Shown here: in pieces, positions 15,273 to 24,119 of the stretch
How the letters are laid out: each line of letters begins with the position of its first letter
Position numbering within the stretch: the first letter of the stretch is position 1
Source of the DNA: RBG-13-51-18 sp963739395
GTDB lineage: Bacteria; Chloroflexota; Dehalococcoidia; Dehalococcoidales; RBG-16-60-22
Length of the DNA stretch: 64,000 nt
Reading direction: 5' to 3'
Assembly (NCBI GenBank): GCA_963739395.1
Contig: CAVUAE010000001.1
Span: forward strand, 1,178,001 to 1,242,000
Made by a program: the position numbers and the translations under genes
The notes under the pieces: generated by a model
Told to the model about the DNA's origin: nothing
The model's database searches: none
Seen by the model: only the letters and a program-made list of their open reading frames with translations

Positions 15273-18200
15273 CTAGCCTACGCGTCGAGTTCTAACAATC
15301 AGAACGATGATAGCAATCACTAAGACTGCGCCGATGATGATGATCACCCAGATGTAAACTGGATTAACCGTATCAGTCGTTGACGTTAACGTCAACGAAG
15401 TAGGCGGCGGGTTGGACTGAGTGATAGTGACGTTAGTCTGTGTGATTGTTACCGGAGTAGTAGGAGCAGCTGCTAGCGAGACGTTGAAGTTAGCCACAGT
15501 TGACCAATCACCCGTAACCGAAGTGGTGGTGCAGACTCTCCAGAAGTACTGCTTGCCATCAGTCAGTTTTACAGGTAGGTTGATTCCAGCAGTCGTGATG
15601 TCGTTCTTGGTGTAAACCATCGATGACGTGCTGAATGAAGAATCCGTAGCCAACTGGAACGTGTAGGTCATAGTGATGCCGCTTGCTGTCGCTTCGCCAC
15701 TCATCGCTGACCAGGAGAATCCGGGTTGGAGAGCGGTGACAGTACCACCGTTGGCCGGTGAAAGTAGATCGGGTACTGGCGGAGGAGCCGGCTGGACCTC
15801 TAAGGTGTAAGTCGAGGACCATTTAGAGTAAAGCGGAGAAGAGACTCGTACTCTCCAGTAGTAAGTCTCACCAGGCTGGTATTGAAGAAGCCAAGGAGCG
15901 AGCTGGTGAGGCCCGATGATTTGATGATATTGCGAATACGCTGTATTTATAGTACCCGCATCATCTTGGTTAAGAACAAGGACGGTGAAATCCTTATCCT
16001 TAGCAACTTGTAACTGGTAGCCGCCAATATAGTAGGAAGAAGCGACATTTGTCCAGATAAGTGTTACGTCATAAGCTGTGCCTGTTTGCTTATTGACCTG
16101 GATGAGATACTTCTCGACGGGGCTTACTGGCGCGGGTGCCTGTGCATATATGATATCAGTATAGGTGATTATCCTATCTAAGTATGTATTTCCTGTATAA
16201 ACCCCATAAGTATCAATAAACCAGATCTGGTTGCCTGCGCTTGCCTTAAGTACATCAGGCGCCTGGCCGGGTACAGCCGTATATGTTGGTGATGGTGCGA
16301 TTGCGGTCGCAGCCCACTCACTGTCCGCTGCACCGTATGCCGGCATGAAGGCGCGATACAGGTACGATGCAGGAGTACCGTTGGTGCTGATGGCGTAAAC
16401 GGCGCCAGTAGCGGTGTGAGGATAGATGATGATACCCCTCATTGTCTGTGTGGAACTTACATCCAATTGCCAGTCTAACGCGAAGATGCCCCAAGAGGTT
16501 GTGAAACTAACCATCCAACCCCATATCCCATGGTAGTTCTGGAAAACTGTATAGATGTAGTTGTAAGCACCTAGCGAGACTGCATCGGCGTAAGTATTAC
16601 CGCCATAAGCCATCTGTGCGGAGCAGCTCCAGGTTGAGGTGACAACATCAGCCGCAGTTGACCAAGCTATGCGTCCTTGCGTGCTGCCAGCGATTACATT
16701 GCTTGCGCTCACTAATGTGAGGCTAGCAAGTGTATCTGAGGCTGATACAGCAAAGAACGTTGGCTGGGTGGCTACATGCCATATTGTAGCAGTGTTAGTA
16801 AGAGTGGATACGTAACCGATGTTGTTAATATTGGTAGCGACATAGACTTTGGAGTCGCTTTCTACCTCGAGGTCAGCAAGGGTAGAACCAAGTCTAGGAG
16901 CAGTAGGTCCTTTCCAGTTGACTGCACCAGCCGAGGCAGTGTAGTAGACGTTACAATTGGATTTATCACCCAGGTAGAGGATGTCGAAGTTGGTGGGTGA
17001 TGCCTTAGCTACATAGGAATGAGCACTATTAAGAGTAAGATGTCTTTCCCAGTACGTGCTATCCCAGAAGAAAACGGACGTATGCCCTGCGTCGTTGCTA
17101 ACGATATAGCGCTGTCCGCCGTCAGGAGCGATGACCTGGTCCTCGATGGTGACTAAAGTGGTGCGAACGAGCGAGATATCGTTGAAGGTATAGCCGTTAT
17201 CTATAGACAGGGAGAAAGCACCCTCGGTGCCCTGCTTGGCATCTAATAGATTAGCTCCAGCAAAGGCGACCGTCTGGTTATCGGCAGCTGCAGTAGAATC
17301 GACGCCGATGCGTTTCATCGGATTGTTGGACGCTGCTGCGGAGTACATTCCTGCGAACGGGCTTGTGATTGTCCAAACCCTGTTGTCTTCCATCGACGCG
17401 GCAATCAGTTTTGAGCCATCGGTGCTGAGCGCTATACTTGATATTGCCCAGCTAGGAAGGGTGCCATAGCCCAGCGCGACAAACATGGGTATGTTGCCGC
17501 CGGGGATGAGACCAGAATCGGTGACTCTCCAAACGCCGCCTGAATTAAACCCTTCATTATGTCCGGCAGCAATGGAGATATAAGCCAGACGTGAAGTCTC
17601 ATCAAGACCATTATAGGCGCTAGAGAAGGCGATTTGCGCTCTGGTTATATTGCCGGTGAAAGATACTGGAGGACCGATTAAGGTATAGGTGTTGGGATCG
17701 GTAAAACCAAGAGGCATGCCAGCCTGAGCGTAACCACCGAAGGTGGAAATGCCAGCGTTGAATGCGGCATTGTTAAAGCTTACAACATCTAGCCAGGCAT
17801 TAACGGTTGCTGCATTACTGGTAGCAACAAGGTAAGCAATGTCGTCTAGAGCGAAGTTAGGTGAAAATTCGACGGCAATGAACTTATCCTGGGTGCCGGT
17901 GAAGCCTGTGCCGCGTATTGGGGTGTTGGCATTCGAATTCTTGCAGGCGTTCTTCCAATACCCATCGCCCATGGAACTGGGCAGACAGTAGTAAAGTGCT
18001 GCCTTGGAGCCGCCATCTGATGAGCCTGCTACTGCGACGACGTGATCAGTCACATAGCCGCCACCAGCAGGGGCGATAGCAACCTGGGCTACCGCGGAAA
18101 CAGCGAGATCGTAGACAGCGTAGGCAAAGTTGTTCTCACCGTCTTTCGGTCTACCAAGGTTGTGGAAACTGGTACCACCATCGGTGGAGACTGATACGTT

Positions 18201-18626
18201 CCCGGTTAAGATCCCGCCGGCATAATCAGTCTGAACCATGTAGGCAACGTAGTTTACATCATCGGGGGCTACGGCTACCTGGAGGTGTGAATTCAAACTA
18301 TCGGCTGGGGATTGTACATCATTTGTAGCATCGTCGTAGTCCGCGAAGCCGAGGGCAGTCAGGGTTTTCCATGTTCGGCCACCATCGATGGATTTTAGAG
18401 CGCCATTTGAAGTCGCTGCATAGATGGTGAGATTATCGTTACCGACGACGAATTGGTAGATTTCGGTGCTGTTTGCTGTTATGCCAACAACAGCGCTACT
18501 CGGCAGGGTAGCTGCGCTAAAGTATAGATCCCCTGCTGAAGCCTGCGGAACGGCTCCTACAAACAGCGTGGAAAGTAGAGCAACAATGAAGGCTACTCCC
18601 CAGAACCTTTTAATTATTTTTTTCAT
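15273..18626 (-). CDS. Large secreted S-layer-like surface protein with propeller domains and C-terminal membrane anchor
   Basis: 1117 residues. A signal peptide (KKIIKRF, then hydrophobic VAFIVALLSTLFVGAV, cleavage after QASA) leads to a propeller-like body with Asp-box repeats SIDGGRTWKTL, STDGGTSFHNL and SIDNGYTFND, rich in Gly, Ser, Thr and aromatic residues. Two Fn3-like modules containing YYWRVR and YFWRVC follow, then a Thr-rich stalk and the anchor YIWVIIIIGAVLVIAIIVL with RTRR on the inside. Sequons include NST, NLT, NVS, NIT, NGT and NVT. Its strong promoter, about 210-nt leader and dedicated terminator suggest very high expression, as for an S-layer protein. It shares architecture with the downstream gene. 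AAGGAG lies unusually far (about 15 nt) from the ATG. Confidence 0.82.
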   Translation of the reverse strand: MKKIIKRFWGVAFIVALLSTLFVGAVPQASAGDLYFSAATLPSSAVVGITANSTEIYQFVVGNDNLTIYAATSNGALKSIDGGRTWKTLTALGFADYDDATNDVQSPADSLNSHLQVAVAPDDVNYVAYMVQTDYAGGILTGNVSVSTDGGTSFHNLGRPKDGENNFAYAVYDLAVSAVAQVAIAPAGGGYVTDHVVAVAGSSDGGSKAALYYCLPSSMGDGYWKNACKNSNANTPIRGTGFTGTQDKFIAVEFSPNFALDDIAYLVATSNAATVNAWLDVVSFNNAAFNAGISTFGGYAQAGMPLGFTDPNTYTLIGPPVSFTGNITRAQIAFSSAYNGLDETSRLAYISIAAGHNEGFNSGGVWRVTDSGLIPGGNIPMFVALGYGTLPSWAISSIALSTDGSKLIAASMEDNRVWTITSPFAGMYSAAASNNPMKRIGVDSTAAADNQTVAFAGANLLDAKQGTEGAFSLSIDNGYTFNDISLVRTTLVTIEDQVIAPDGGQRYIVSNDAGHTSVFFWDSTYWERHLTLNSAHSYVAKASPTNFDILYLGDKSNCNVYYTASAGAVNWKGPTAPRLGSTLADLEVESDSKVYVATNINNIGYVSTLTNTATIWHVATQPTFFAVSASDTLASLTLVSASNVIAGSTQGRIAWSTAADVVTSTWSCSAQMAYGGNTYADAVSLGAYNYIYTVFQNYHGIWGWMVSFTTSWGIFALDWQLDVSSTQTMRGIIIYPHTATGAVYAISTNGTPASYLYRAFMPAYGAADSEWAATAIAPSPTYTAVPGQAPDVLKASAGNQIWFIDTYGVYTGNTYLDRIITYTDIIYAQAPAPVSPVEKYLIQVNKQTGTAYDVTLIWTNVASSYYIGGYQLQVAKDKDFTVLVLNQDDAGTINTAYSQYHQIIGPHQLAPWLLQYQPGETYYWRVRVSSPLYSKWSSTYTLEVQPAPPPVPDLLSPANGGTVTALQPGFSWSAMSGEATASGITMTYTFQLATDSSFSTSSMVYTKNDITTAGINLPVKLTDGKQYFWRVCTTTSVTGDWSTVANFNVSLAAAPTTPVTITQTNVTITQSNPPPTSLTLTSTTDTVNPVYIWVIIIIGAVLVIAIIVLIVRTRRVG

Positions 18627-18837
18627 CGACTTTATTTATTTCTCCTTAGTTATTTGTCTTTGAATTGTTTATTTTATACCTCTGCCCTCTGGTAACTTCG
18701 AAGTCAGCAGAGGCACCTTGACTTAGAAGCAGATATCAGAGCGATTTAGCTCTATTCCCCTTTACGGGCTATCGACATCGCATCACCCCCTTTTTAGTAC
18801 AATAGAACATTAGCGTACCTCTCGCAAGGTACACTTC
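18627..18837 (-). other. Long structured 5' leader of the S-layer-like gene
   Basis: The predicted transcript carries about 210 nt before the ATG. It contains a stem CCTCTGC/GCAGAGG (within about 18680-18720) and a smaller GAGC/GCTC hairpin. I recognise no riboswitch class. Long stable leaders are common on highly expressed S-layer mRNAs; that role here is inference. Between the promoter and the hisS stop (18872-19064) I see nothing else. Confidence 0.4.
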
Positions 18838-18843
18838 ATATCA

Positions 18844-18871
18844 ACTATAGCACAATTCAGTAATTTGTCAA
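18844..18871 (-). promoter_or_regulatory. Strong promoter of the S-layer-like gene
   Basis: On the minus strand a perfect TTGACA (18866-18871), 16-bp spacer and TATAGT (18844-18849). It is the best -35 box on this part of the window and fits high expression. Confidence 0.7.
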
Positions 18872-19064
18872 CCCCTGAAAGCCAAATTTTATATCTAAAC
18901 TCATTTTATGTAAAATATATATTATTACTGTTCTATCTCTCCCGTTACTACAGTGAAAGACATATTCTTTTCGCTTAATATTAACTTTAGATACGAAGCA
19001 GCTCTATTTTAACAGGTAAATATTAAAATACGGTTAAATGTGGGGAAAAAGGGAGTTTCTTGAG

Positions 19065-20318
19065 CTATTGCTTAAGTTGTCCGATTAGTTCACTTAAAAC
19101 CACGGTTTCCTGCTGCGCATCAGGCATATTTCGCAGCGTAACTACTCCCGCCTTTACTTCCTCCTCCCCGATAATGACCACCCATTTTGCCCCCAGAGAG
19201 TTAGCTTGCCGCATTTGCGCTTTCAGGCTCTTGCTTCCAGTTGACATAATAACATCAATATTCGCTTGTCTCAGGTCTGCCGTAAGTTTAAAGGCTTTAT
19301 CACGGGCGGCGTCGCCCATATACGCGATAAAAACTTGAGATATTGTAGGGGTAGGAATGGTAACCCCCTGCTTCTTTAGGTTAAGTATAATCCTCTCGAT
19401 GCCGGTGGCAAACCCGATACCTGGCATTGGCTTGCCTCCCAGCTCTTCGATAAGTCCGTCGTATCTCCCCCCGCCGCCGATAGTGCTTTGGGCGCCCTCC
19501 TCTTCCTCCGGCTGTATTTCGAAAACGGTGCGAGTGTAGTAATCCAGTCCACGCACCAGTCGGTGATTAACCTGAAAAGGTATCCCCAATCGCTTAAGGT
19601 ATTTTCGCAGCTGGTCAAAATGGGCAGCACAGGCGGGGCAAAGACTATCGATACTATGAGGGGCTTTTTGCGCGATATCCTGGCAGGATGCCTGTTTACA
19701 ATCTAATAGACGTAAGGGGTTTTTCTGCAGCCTTGTTTTACAGTCGGTGCATAGACTGCTAGTGTACTTATTATAATAGCTCTTCAAGACTTTAAGATAT
19801 TTAGGGCGGCATTCCTTACAGCCGATGTTATTGAGATGCAGCGTTAAGTTAGTCAGTCCCAGCATTTGGTAAAACCGCCAAGCCATCTCGATAACTTCAG
19901 CGTCGATAATTGAGTCATCTTCGCCGATAGCCTCGCACCCGAACTGATAGTGCTGGCGGAAACGTCCCGCCTGCGGTCGGTCATAACGGAAAATAGGGGA
20001 GAGGTAGTATAACTTAACCGGTTGAGGCAGGTTTTGCATACCATGTTGGATATAAGCACGGCATACCGCAGGCGTACCTTCCGGTTTTAAGGTTAAGCTG
20101 TTGCCTCCCCGGTCATCGAAAGTGTACATCTCCTTCTGGACGATATCGGTAAATTCGCCCGCGCTGCGTCGGAAAAGCGCTGTATCCTCGAAAATCGGCG
20201 TGTCGATGCGCTTATAACCGTAAAGTTGGGTAATCTCCGTAATGGCTTTTTCGATGTAACGCCAGTAGGGTTGTTCTTCCGGGAGAATATCTGCTGTGCC
20301 GCGTGCTGCCTGATACAA
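19065..20318 (-). CDS. hisS: Histidine--tRNA ligase
   Basis: 417 residues, full length for bacterial HisRS. It charges tRNA-His with histidine using ATP. Class II motif 2 appears as SPIFRYDRPQAGRFRQHYQFG, the histidine-binding motif as GLDYYTRTVFEI, and motif 3 as GIGFATGIERI, followed by an anticodon-binding domain (ISQVFIAYMGDAA...). The insertion domain has several Cys pairs (CKECRP, CTDCK, CPAC). It is transcribed divergently from the pyr operon, with AAAGGAG before the ATG. Confidence 0.97.
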   Translation of the reverse strand: MYQAARGTADILPEEQPYWRYIEKAITEITQLYGYKRIDTPIFEDTALFRRSAGEFTDIVQKEMYTFDDRGGNSLTLKPEGTPAVCRAYIQHGMQNLPQPVKLYYLSPIFRYDRPQAGRFRQHYQFGCEAIGEDDSIIDAEVIEMAWRFYQMLGLTNLTLHLNNIGCKECRPKYLKVLKSYYNKYTSSLCTDCKTRLQKNPLRLLDCKQASCQDIAQKAPHSIDSLCPACAAHFDQLRKYLKRLGIPFQVNHRLVRGLDYYTRTVFEIQPEEEEGAQSTIGGGGRYDGLIEELGGKPMPGIGFATGIERIILNLKKQGVTIPTPTISQVFIAYMGDAARDKAFKLTADLRQANIDVIMSTGSKSLKAQMRQANSLGAKWVVIIGEEEVKAGVVTLRNMPDAQQETVVLSELIGQLKQ

Positions 20319-20342
20319 GGTATGGCTCCTTTTCTTTTAGCA

Positions 20343-20371
20343 AGAATACAGTATCAGTAAAAGTTTTGCAA
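20343..20371 (-). promoter_or_regulatory. hisS promoter
   Basis: On the minus strand TTGCAA (20366-20371), 17-bp spacer, TATTCT (20343-20348). It lies just left of the divergent pyr promoter. Confidence 0.5.
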
Positions 20372-20376
20372 TCCTC

Positions 20377-20405
20377 TTGTCTCTCTCCGTTATTTCTGTT
20401 ATACT
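20377..20405 (+). promoter_or_regulatory. pyr operon promoter
   Basis: TTGTCT (20377-20382), 17-bp spacer, TATACT (20400-20405). The expected start near 20412 places the whole PyrR leader in the transcript. Confidence 0.6.
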
Positions 20406-20438
20406 AAATGAAACATTCGTTAAGGAGTCGACTTTGAA

Positions 20439-20527
20439 CCTTTAAGCCAGTCCCGCGAGGCCGGCAAGGGAAAAACAGAGCGCCTATACCCATCACCTCT
20501 TGCCAGCCAGAAGCAAGAGGTTTTTTT
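20439..20527 (+). promoter_or_regulatory. PyrR-responsive attenuator leader
   Basis: AGTCCCGCGAGGCC (20449-20462) fits the PyrR RNA-binding consensus ARUCCNGNGAGGYU. It sits in the loop of a stem formed by CCTT..GCC and GGC..AAGG. The 3' side of that stem (GGCAAG, 20463-20468) can instead pair with CTTGCC (20499-20504), the start of a terminator CCTCTTGC/GCAAGAGG (20496-20503/20513-20520) followed by seven T. UMP-bound PyrR would hold the first stem and allow termination, as known in Bacillus. The terminator's 3' arm AAGAGG is also the only Shine-Dalgarno candidate for pyrR, 7 nt before its ATG. Confidence 0.85.
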
Positions 20528-21121
20528 ATGTCAGAAAAAATTGTCATGACCGCGGAGGATATCCGCCGCACCCTCGCCCGTATCGCCCATGAAATCATAG
20601 AACGTAATCACGTTATCGAACAGCTTCTGTTAGTAGGCTTGCATACCCGCGGTGTGCCGCTGGCAAAACGCCTGGCGGAAAACATCGAACGCTTCGAAAA
20701 ATCCAAACTGCCTGTCGGGGCGCTGGACTTTAGTCTTTACCGGGACGACATCGATAATCCGGATGCCCCAAAAACCATCAAGTCCACGGACATCCCCTCC
20801 GATATTAATAATAAATCCGTAGTGATTGTCGATGATGTTCTTTATACCGGCCGCAGTATTCGCGCCGCGATGGACGCCCTTGTTGACCTGGGGCGCCCCC
20901 GCTCGATACAACTGGCAGTACTCATTGACCGGGGACATCGCGAGATGCCGATACGCGCGGATTACGTCGGTAAAAATATTCCCTCCGCCCACCACGAAGA
21001 AATCCAGGTCCGTCTCATAGAAACCGATGGTCGGGATGAAGTAGCGATAATTAATCTTAATGGTGTTAAACCCAAAAAATCACAGGTCCCGGTGAAAACG
21101 GGGAAGGAGGTGCTGCCATGA
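20528..21121 (+). CDS. pyrR: Bifunctional pyr operon attenuation protein/uracil phosphoribosyltransferase PyrR
   Basis: 197 residues, slightly longer than the usual 180 because of a C-terminal tail. The PRPP-binding motif is VVIVDDVLYTGRSIRAA, preceded by LLLVGLHTRGVPLA, and followed by the PyrR-specific LVDLGRPRSIQLAVLIDRGHRE, part of the RNA-binding face. It binds UMP and the leader RNA just upstream, lowering pyr expression, and can make UMP from uracil. The ATG follows directly after the terminator T tract. It overlaps pyrB by 4 bp. Confidence 0.96.
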   Translation: MSEKIVMTAEDIRRTLARIAHEIIERNHVIEQLLLVGLHTRGVPLAKRLAENIERFEKSKLPVGALDFSLYRDDIDNPDAPKTIKSTDIPSDINNKSVVIVDDVLYTGRSIRAAMDALVDLGRPRSIQLAVLIDRGHREMPIRADYVGKNIPSAHHEEIQVRLIETDGRDEVAIINLNGVKPKKSQVPVKTGKEVLP

Positions 21122-22521
21122 ATTTGAAAAATAGAAACCTGGTGACGATTGATGACCTCTCCAATGGCGAAATGATAGGTCTGTTTTCCCTGGCTAACGA
21201 GATGTCGACTAATATGTCTGAGCAATTTAACCTATGCCGCGGAAAAATCATGGCTAGCCTTTTCTTCGAGCCGAGTACCCGCACGCGACTTTCCTTCGAA
21301 GCGGCGATGCACCGTCTCGGTGGCAGTGTCATTACCGCCTCGGATGTCGGCGCCAGTTCGCTAGCTAAAGGTGAAAGCATTTCCGATACTGCTAAAATCG
21401 TCGGCAGCTACGCTGATATCATCGTCATCCGCCATCCCTGGGAAGGGGCGGCAAAAGTGGTGGCGGACTATGCCGGCATCCCGGTAATTAACGCCGGCGA
21501 TGGCGGTCACCAGCATCCCACCCAAACCTTACTGGACCTGTATACGATAATGAAAGAACGCCAGTCTATCAAAGGACTTAAGATAGCCCTCTGGGGCGAT
21601 TTAAAATACGGACGCACCACCCACTCCCTGATTTTCGCCCTCGCCAGGTTCGGGGCGGACATCCTGTTTTGTCCTAGTCCTGGTCTCGAGGTGCCGGACC
21701 ACGTTATCGAGAAACTGGTTAATGAATACGGTGGCGAGGTAGAAAGAATCAAGGGTTCACAAAAAGCGGACGATGATAATCTCTTCCCGATAGACGCCTT
21801 TTATACCACACCTAATAGCCCTCACCAGCTGGCGATGATGCCGGACATGAGCGTTCAGCTAGAACTTAAGGGAGGCGTCGATGCGCTTTACGTTACCCGA
21901 CCCCAGAAAGAACGGTTCACGGATAAAGAGCAGGTACAGGACGCAAAATCAAAAATCCCCATCGTGAATAAAAAACTACTCCAGGATAAGGTATTCAAGA
22001 AGACAATGGTGATGCACCCTCTCCCCCGCGTCGATGAGCTGGCTTATGATATCGACACTGATGAGCGGAGTATGTATTTCAAACAGGCTGCCCGCGGCGT
22101 GCCGGTAAGGATGGCCATATTAGCCGCCTTTCTGGGGGCTAAGGAAGTTGATGTCTCCGAGATTGAATCGCCTCCCCCGACCACTTACCCCGTCTATCAG
22201 CAGGAGCCGCGACCGGTTTGCTCTAATCCAAGGTGCGTCTCGATTCAGCCTACGGAAATGAAATACCTGAAGCCGGAATATAAAATAGTAAATACTAATC
22301 CTTTAACCCTCCGCTGCGTTTACTGCGAGCATGGCTTCGAGCCGAAGTTCGTGGCGAGCACCGACTGGCATGAACACAAGCTGGATTCGAAAAAATACCA
22401 CAGCGCCGATAGCCACTGGACTAAATTCATACATCCGGAAAACCTGATTGTCTTCAACACCGAGGAAGAAGCCCAAAGTCATGGTTTCAAGCCGAGTCAC
22501 TTTATCGGGGGTCGCCGCTAG
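21118..22521 (+). CDS. pyrB: Aspartate carbamoyltransferase with C-terminal PyrI-type zinc domain
   Basis: 467 residues, against about 310 for a plain catalytic chain. Residues 1-325 are ATCase: carbamoyl-phosphate loop FEPSTRTRLSFE, GDGGHQHPTQTLLDL, and MHPLPRVDEL. The enzyme joins carbamoyl phosphate and aspartate in pyrimidine synthesis. The C-terminal part carries C368-x4-C373 and C400-x2-C403 in CSNPRCVS and RCVYCEHGF, matching the zinc domain of the PyrI regulatory chain (C-x4-C-x22/23-C-x2-C). The N-terminal effector-binding domain of PyrI is absent. Fusions of this sort are known in Thermotoga. Regulation is probably at the RNA level through PyrR, with the zinc domain serving assembly (inference). 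ATGA overlap with pyrR. Confidence 0.94.
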   Translation: MNLKNRNLVTIDDLSNGEMIGLFSLANEMSTNMSEQFNLCRGKIMASLFFEPSTRTRLSFEAAMHRLGGSVITASDVGASSLAKGESISDTAKIVGSYADIIVIRHPWEGAAKVVADYAGIPVINAGDGGHQHPTQTLLDLYTIMKERQSIKGLKIALWGDLKYGRTTHSLIFALARFGADILFCPSPGLEVPDHVIEKLVNEYGGEVERIKGSQKADDDNLFPIDAFYTTPNSPHQLAMMPDMSVQLELKGGVDALYVTRPQKERFTDKEQVQDAKSKIPIVNKKLLQDKVFKKTMVMHPLPRVDELAYDIDTDERSMYFKQAARGVPVRMAILAAFLGAKEVDVSEIESPPPTTYPVYQQEPRPVCSNPRCVSIQPTEMKYLKPEYKIVNTNPLTLRCVYCEHGFEPKFVASTDWHEHKLDSKKYHSADSHWTKFIHPENLIVFNTEEEAQSHGFKPSHFIGGRR

Positions 22522-22524
22522 AAA

Positions 22525-23832
22525 ATGCCGGACTCGCTACTCATTCGCGGCGGAAGGATTATCGACCCTTCGCAAGATATTGATAAGACCGCCGACCTGC
22601 TGATTAAGGACGGTAAAATCATCTGGCTTGGCGAGGGCAAGCCGCCAGAAGAAAATTACGCTGTTCTTAATGCCAAGGGACTAATCGTCTGCCCTGGATT
22701 TGTCGACCTGCATTGTCATCTACGGCAGCCGGGCTTTGAAGCAAAAGAAACGATTGCCTCCGGCACCTGGGCAGCGGCTCGGGGCGGTTTTACCACCGTC
22801 TGCTGTATGCCCAACACCAACCCTCCGCTGGATAACGGCGACATGATGAACTATGTCCGCACCGTCGCGGCGAGAGAAGGCATCATCCGGGTTTTTCCCA
22901 TCGGCTGTGTGACCGTCGGGCGTAAGGGGGAGGAACTTGCTGACCTTAATGAACTGGAGATGAATGGGGCGGTGGCTTTTAGCGACGACGGTTCGCCGGT
23001 GAGTGATAAAGATATCATGCGCCGCGCCTTGGAATACAGTCGAGATTTCAACCGACCCATCATCGACCATTGCGAGGATATGTCGCTAACGAAAGACGGG
23101 CAGGTAAACGAGGGGGTCGTCTCGCTGGAGATGGGACTGCGCGGCATGCCGGCTGCTGCCGAAGAGCAGATGGTCAAACGAGATATAGAACTGGCAAGAG
23201 AAACCGGCGGACATATACATATCGCTCATGTTAGCACGGCTAAATCTGCCGATTTAATACGCGCCGCTAAAGAGGACGGCGTGCGTGTCACCGCGGAAGT
23301 AACACCTCACCACCTCACCCTTACCGAGGAGGACGTTTTGAAATACGGCACGCTGGCGAAAGTCAACCCGCCGTTAAGGACAAAGGAAGATACCATCACT
23401 TTGCTAAGGGCTTTAAACGATAGCGTTATTGACATCGTGGCGACCGACCACGCGCCGCACACTAAAGCGGATAAAGACGGCGATTTTACGCAGGCAGCCT
23501 TCGGCATCAGCGGACTGGAAACGGCGCTGGGGTCGCTGGTGGGGTTAATTTTAAAAAGCGAATTGAGCTTAAACAATATGATTGCCGCGCTGACCGTGGG
23601 TCCGGCGCGGGTGCTGGGATATGAAAAGTTAGGCACTTTTGAGACCGGCGCGCCGGCGGACATCTGTATCTTCGACCTGTATAAGGAATGGAAGGTTGAC
23701 GTAGAAAAATTCGCTTCCAAAGGCAAGAACACGCCGCTTAACGGCCAGACGCTCAAGGGAAAAGTAATAGCGACGCTTTACATGGGTAAGCCGGTCTATA
23801 TGGACGAAGGGATTAGGATTGGGGATAAGTAG
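22525..23832 (+). CDS. pyrC: Dihydroorotase
   Basis: 435 residues, class I dihydroorotase. Metal-binding DLHCHLRQPG, a CMPNTNPP loop, IAHVSTAKSADLI, EVTPHHLTLTE and ATDHAPH are all present. It cyclises carbamoyl aspartate to dihydroorotate. The start is 3 nt after the pyrB stop with only a weak ribosome site, so translation is probably coupled. Confidence 0.96.
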   Translation: MPDSLLIRGGRIIDPSQDIDKTADLLIKDGKIIWLGEGKPPEENYAVLNAKGLIVCPGFVDLHCHLRQPGFEAKETIASGTWAAARGGFTTVCCMPNTNPPLDNGDMMNYVRTVAAREGIIRVFPIGCVTVGRKGEELADLNELEMNGAVAFSDDGSPVSDKDIMRRALEYSRDFNRPIIDHCEDMSLTKDGQVNEGVVSLEMGLRGMPAAAEEQMVKRDIELARETGGHIHIAHVSTAKSADLIRAAKEDGVRVTAEVTPHHLTLTEEDVLKYGTLAKVNPPLRTKEDTITLLRALNDSVIDIVATDHAPHTKADKDGDFTQAAFGISGLETALGSLVGLILKSELSLNNMIAALTVGPARVLGYEKLGTFETGAPADICIFDLYKEWKVDVEKFASKGKNTPLNGQTLKGKVIATLYMGKPVYMDEGIRIGDK

Positions 23833-23884
23833 CAAGTAACAAGTATCAAGTAGCAAGGAATAGATAACTGAAAAAATGGTAAAC

Positions 23885-24013
23885 TGTCATTCTGAGGGAG
23901 TGACCTGCCCGCCGCACAAGGCTTTGGCAGGCGGGAACGACCGAAGAATCTCGGGGAGGGGTAGGGAAAAACCATATACCACCCCGAGATCCTTCGCTAC
24001 GCTCAGGATGACA
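23885..24013. repeat. Dispersed palindromic repeat with internal GC-rich hairpin
   Basis: Starts TGTCATTCTGAG and ends CTCAGGATGACA (one mismatch), with inner boxes CGAAGAATCTCGGGG and CCCCGAGATCCTTCG. A GC-rich hairpin insert (CCTGCC..GGCAGG) lies in the left arm. About 60 bp of the left arm is identical to the copy at 52504. Confidence 0.85.
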
Positions 24014-24027
24014 ATTAAAAAAAGGGA

Positions 24028-24097
24028 GTGCCCGAGAGGGGGTTACGTTCCCCTTTACCCGTCTCCCACTTTGTAAAAGGGGGACTAAGGGGGATTT
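24028..24097. repeat. Second short repeat, GGGGGACTAAGGGGGATTT type
   Basis: Contains an imperfect inverted repeat TCCCACTTT/AAAGGGGGA (24064-24084) followed by CTAAGGGGGATTT. Sequences of this form are common intergenic repeats in many bacteria. It lies directly after the palindromic repeat, so 23833-24119 is almost entirely repeat DNA. Confidence 0.5.
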
Positions 24098-24119
24098 AAG
24101 TGTGGTGAAGTAAAGAAAT

